DNA from: an uncultured Kordiimonas sp.
Lineage (GTDB): Bacteria > Pseudomonadota > Alphaproteobacteria > Sphingomonadales > Kordiimonadaceae
Reading direction: 5' to 3'
Assembly: GCA_947500295.1 (NCBI GenBank)
Contig: CANMRM010000005.1
Location: 310,001 to 374,000 of the forward strand
DNA length: 64,000 nucleotides
The translations under genes and the position numbers were made by a program. The notes beneath the pieces were generated by a model. That model searched no databases. It worked only from the letters and a program-made list of their open reading frames with translations, and was not told the DNA's origin. Below are positions 62,004 through 64,000 of this stretch, piece by piece. Every line of letters starts with the position of its first letter. Within the stretch, counting starts at the first letter, position 1.

Positions 62004-63734
62004 ATGACCGCTTATATCAATAATCAGGACACAACCCGGCGCTGGGCCAAGTGGCAGCTTTCGGATTGGGATTCCAATCCTAAGCACATGTCACTCTGGA
62101 GTCTTTTCCAACGCGTGTCTGCGGCCATTGCTTTCGCGGCAATTACCCCAGTTTTTATAGCGCTGTTTTTAGCAGTGAAGATCTCAAGCAAAGGCCCGTT
62201 TATATATAAACAGACTCGCCCGGGCCTCAATGGCACTTCCTTTACGGCCTTCAAAATCCGCACAATGCGAACAGGCGCTGACAAGGACAAGAAACGCGCG
62301 AGACGCGTGGACGCCAACGACCCGATGATCACACCTGTTGGTCGAATTCTACGCGACCTCAAGCTTGATGAACTGCCACAGTTGTTAAATGTCATCAAAG
62401 GTGACATGGCCCTTGTAGGTCCACGCCCCATCGCGCCCGCACTCCAATCCGAGCTTGAAAAAAACATTCCCGGCTTTGGCAGGCGGCTTTCAGTCAAGCC
62501 GGGTTTAACCAGCCTTGCTCAGGTTTGCCTTTTTGACAATGAAGCAGACGACAAAGTCATTGATGATTGGACGACGCGTTTCGAAGCAGAGCTGGACTAC
62601 ATATATCGCAAGTCCGTGGCCTACGACTTGGTCATCATTGGCTTGACGGCGGCGTTCCTGGTCAAAAAAATTGCGCGACGCCTCCCGAAGAAACTGTTGA
62701 TAGCCATTCCTCTTGCGGCGCTTTTGCTGCTGACTGCATGCAGTGAACGCTTGCCAACCCGCAGTTTCACGCGCGCTGACACATCTCTTGAAAAGGAAAT
62801 CCGCGCCTACGGTGACCGGGAGGTGCCGGCCATCGTTGAAATCGAACCGGTTTCCATTCCTATCGAGAACTCAGTGGCGCAAGATCCAGTCTATCGTGTA
62901 GGCAGTGGCGACTTGCTGGCGATCAACGTTTTTGGCGAAGAAGGACTGAACGACCTCCGCGTATCTGTTGACGGCGAAGGCTACATCCAGGTTCCGTTTC
63001 TTGAGCGTATTCCTGTTGCCGGCCAGTCCGTTGCAGAAATCCAGTCCGCACTGAAAGAAGGGTTCAGCCGCCAATTTCGCAATCCCTGGGTTGTCGTTGA
63101 AATCGAGGAACATCGTAGCCGCCCTGTTTATCTGGTGGGCCAATTTAACAAGCCTGGCGTTGTCTACATGCAGGGCCCAACCAATTTGCTGCAGGCCGTT
63201 TCGATGGCAAGCGGCATGTCGGAAAACGCCCATCTATCCGGCGCACGTTTGTGGCGGGCGGGTGAAATTGCCGCGGTTGATATGAACGCACTTCTGATCG
63301 ACGGTCGAGCCGCTCACAACATTTACCTGGAATCCGGGGACACCATCGTTGTGCCCAGCAATTCGGACAACAAAGCGTTCGTGATGGGGGCTGTTGTGCG
63401 CGCAGGTGCCGTACCATTCAGCAATGAGCCGATGACGCTCCTGAAAGCGCTCACACAGGTTGGTGGTCCAATCAAGTCTACAGCGCTCCTGTCTCAAGTA
63501 CGGGTGATACGCACTCATTCTGCGGTCGACGGCCAGCTCATCCTGGTGAACGCCAAAGACATCCTGAAGGGCCGTGCGCCAGACCTTCAGCTACAGCCCG
63601 ATGATATCGTTTACGTACCCGATAACTGGATCGAGAACTGGAACCAGGTCATCCGGGCAGTAACGCCAACACTCCAGCTTGCTGGCGGTGCACTCCAACC
63701 ATTTGTTCAAGTAAAATTCCTGAAAGGAGACTGA
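62004..63734 (+). CDS. Phosphoglycosyl transferase fused to Wza-like polysaccharide export lipoprotein
   Basis: A single 576-residue frame from the ATG at 62004 (GAGGG 6 nt before); the frame stays open upstream to 61854, but that start precedes the promoter. Residues 20-45 are the membrane hairpin and 45-215 the WcaJ/PglC-like initiating transferase (KQTRPGLNGTSFTAFKIRTM, catalytic DE in LKLDELPQLLNVIKGDMALVGPRP, KPGLTSLAQV). Residues 222-231 are basic (KKIARRLPKK), then comes a hydrophobic helix ending in a perfect lipobox LLTAC (Cys 246). Residues 246-576 are a polysaccharide export protein with SLBB domains (YRVGSGDLLAINVFGEEGL, VYLVGQFNKPGVVYM, FVMGAVVRAGAVPF). The two halves normally act at opposite membranes. 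Signal peptidase II cleavage at the lipobox would release both; otherwise it is a tethered fusion. Internal starts (GTG 62616, TTG 62697) lack good ribosome sites. Confidence 0.88.
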   Translation: MTAYINNQDTTRRWAKWQLSDWDSNPKHMSLWSLFQRVSAAIAFAAITPVFIALFLAVKISSKGPFIYKQTRPGLNGTSFTAFKIRTMRTGADKDKKRARRVDANDPMITPVGRILRDLKLDELPQLLNVIKGDMALVGPRPIAPALQSELEKNIPGFGRRLSVKPGLTSLAQVCLFDNEADDKVIDDWTTRFEAELDYIYRKSVAYDLVIIGLTAAFLVKKIARRLPKKLLIAIPLAALLLLTACSERLPTRSFTRADTSLEKEIRAYGDREVPAIVEIEPVSIPIENSVAQDPVYRVGSGDLLAINVFGEEGLNDLRVSVDGEGYIQVPFLERIPVAGQSVAEIQSALKEGFSRQFRNPWVVVEIEEHRSRPVYLVGQFNKPGVVYMQGPTNLLQAVSMASGMSENAHLSGARLWRAGEIAAVDMNALLIDGRAAHNIYLESGDTIVVPSNSDNKAFVMGAVVRAGAVPFSNEPMTLLKALTQVGGPIKSTALLSQVRVIRTHSAVDGQLILVNAKDILKGRAPDLQLQPDDIVYVPDNWIENWNQVIRAVTPTLQLAGGALQPFVQVKFLKGD

Positions 63735-63736
63735 TC

Positions 63737-64000
63737 TTGTCTCATATTCGAAGTCTACTTCTGACCACCGCTCTGTCGGCCTGCTGCGCATCCAGCGCGC
63801 TGGCAGGCACGGTGTCTCCCGTCCAATCCAGCGCAAGGCCATTCGGGCTCGAGCCAATTGGCGCGGTCCAGCTGGCAGGGTCTGACGACAGGGCAGCAGA
63901 TTTTTCTGCAAATGACCTGCCCGGCCTCCAGGAAGTGGTGAATAACACTCTTTCTGAAAGCCAGTCGATTAACAACCTCTCTTCGATTGCCCTCAACCCA
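63737..64000 (+). CDS. Secreted protein of the polysaccharide locus, N-terminal part
   Basis: The frame begins with TTG at 63737, 6 nt after a strong AAGGAGA and 2 nt after the previous stop, and is open for 88 codons to the right edge. Residues 1-23 are a signal peptide (RSLLLTTALSACCASSALA, then GTVSP). The visible mature part has no recognisable domain. Position after the Wza-like gene suggests an outer-membrane or periplasmic protein of the same export pathway. The product cannot be named from this fragment. Confidence 0.7.
   Translation, partial: MSHIRSLLLTTALSACCASSALAGTVSPVQSSARPFGLEPIGAVQLAGSDDRAADFSANDLPGLQEVVNNTLSESQSINNLSSIALNP

Noticed and set aside
62616-62699. Separate start for the Wza-like half of the fusion gene (GTG 62616 or TTG 62697)
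   Set aside because: Neither has a convincing ribosome site and the frame is continuous; kept only as an alternative in the gene entry.

Overview
The window is a 64 kb piece of a Gram-negative chromosome, most likely from a marine alphaproteobacterium. The glutathione-dependent formaldehyde/formate module, the fdsGBA-type formate dehydrogenase, the RTX/type 1 secretion genes and the lipoprotein-rich envelope genes all point that way. A more exact placement (for example Kordiimonadales-like) would be a guess. No rRNA, tRNA, CRISPR array or insertion sequence was recognised. Nearly every gene is on the minus strand and many overlap by 1-20 nt, so the window reads as a few long, translationally coupled operons.

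Layout. (1) 1-3.5 kb: a partial secreted amidohydrolase-like protein, a cyclic-nucleotide-binding/thioredoxin-reductase-like fusion with a perfect inverted repeat upstream, and a YghU-type glutathione transferase. (2) 3.7-13 kb: formaldehyde oxidation to CO2, with frmA, fghA, fdsG-fdsB-fdsA, fdhD and mobA, and a divergent LysR gene whose start lies inside a palindrome. (3) 13-39.6 kb: a type 1 secretion locus with an HlyB-type ABC exporter, a HlyC-type acyltransferase, a lipoprotein, a 6859-residue RTX protein, a HlyD-type adaptor and a Sel1-like lipoprotein. (4) 39.7-48.5 kb: an R-body (reb) locus. It has a Ser/Thr kinase with TPRs, an FHA-domain sigma-54 activator, and a seven-gene reb operon with a clear -24/-12 promoter. 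That operon ends in a 502-residue protein with the HAE...PCxxC zinc signature of nucleic-acid/nucleotide deaminases. (5) 48.7-64 kb: an exopolysaccharide locus. A 12-gene minus-strand operon carries a pyruvyl transferase, flippase, FrhB-like protein, polymerase, five glycosyltransferase polypeptides, a Wzz-like protein and two response regulators. A divergent plus-strand operon begins with a phosphoglycosyl transferase fused in frame to a Wza-like export lipoprotein.

The most interesting unit is region 4. The sequence supports this proposed chain: kinase phosphorylation, recognition by the FHA domain of the sigma-54 activator, firing of the TGGCAC-N5-TTGC promoter, and co-expression of several RebB-type subunits with a deaminase-like candidate effector. 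The linkage is inferred; the motifs and gene order are seen directly. Second in interest is the phosphoglycosyl transferase-Wza fusion, whose internal lipobox suggests that one polypeptide might be cut into an inner-membrane enzyme and an outer-membrane lipoprotein. It also has a sigma-54-type promoter. Third is the giant RTX protein, which pairs an acyltransferase and a hydrophobic N-terminal region (toxin-like) with four tandem Ig/VCBS super-modules and a SPRY-like domain (adhesin-like).
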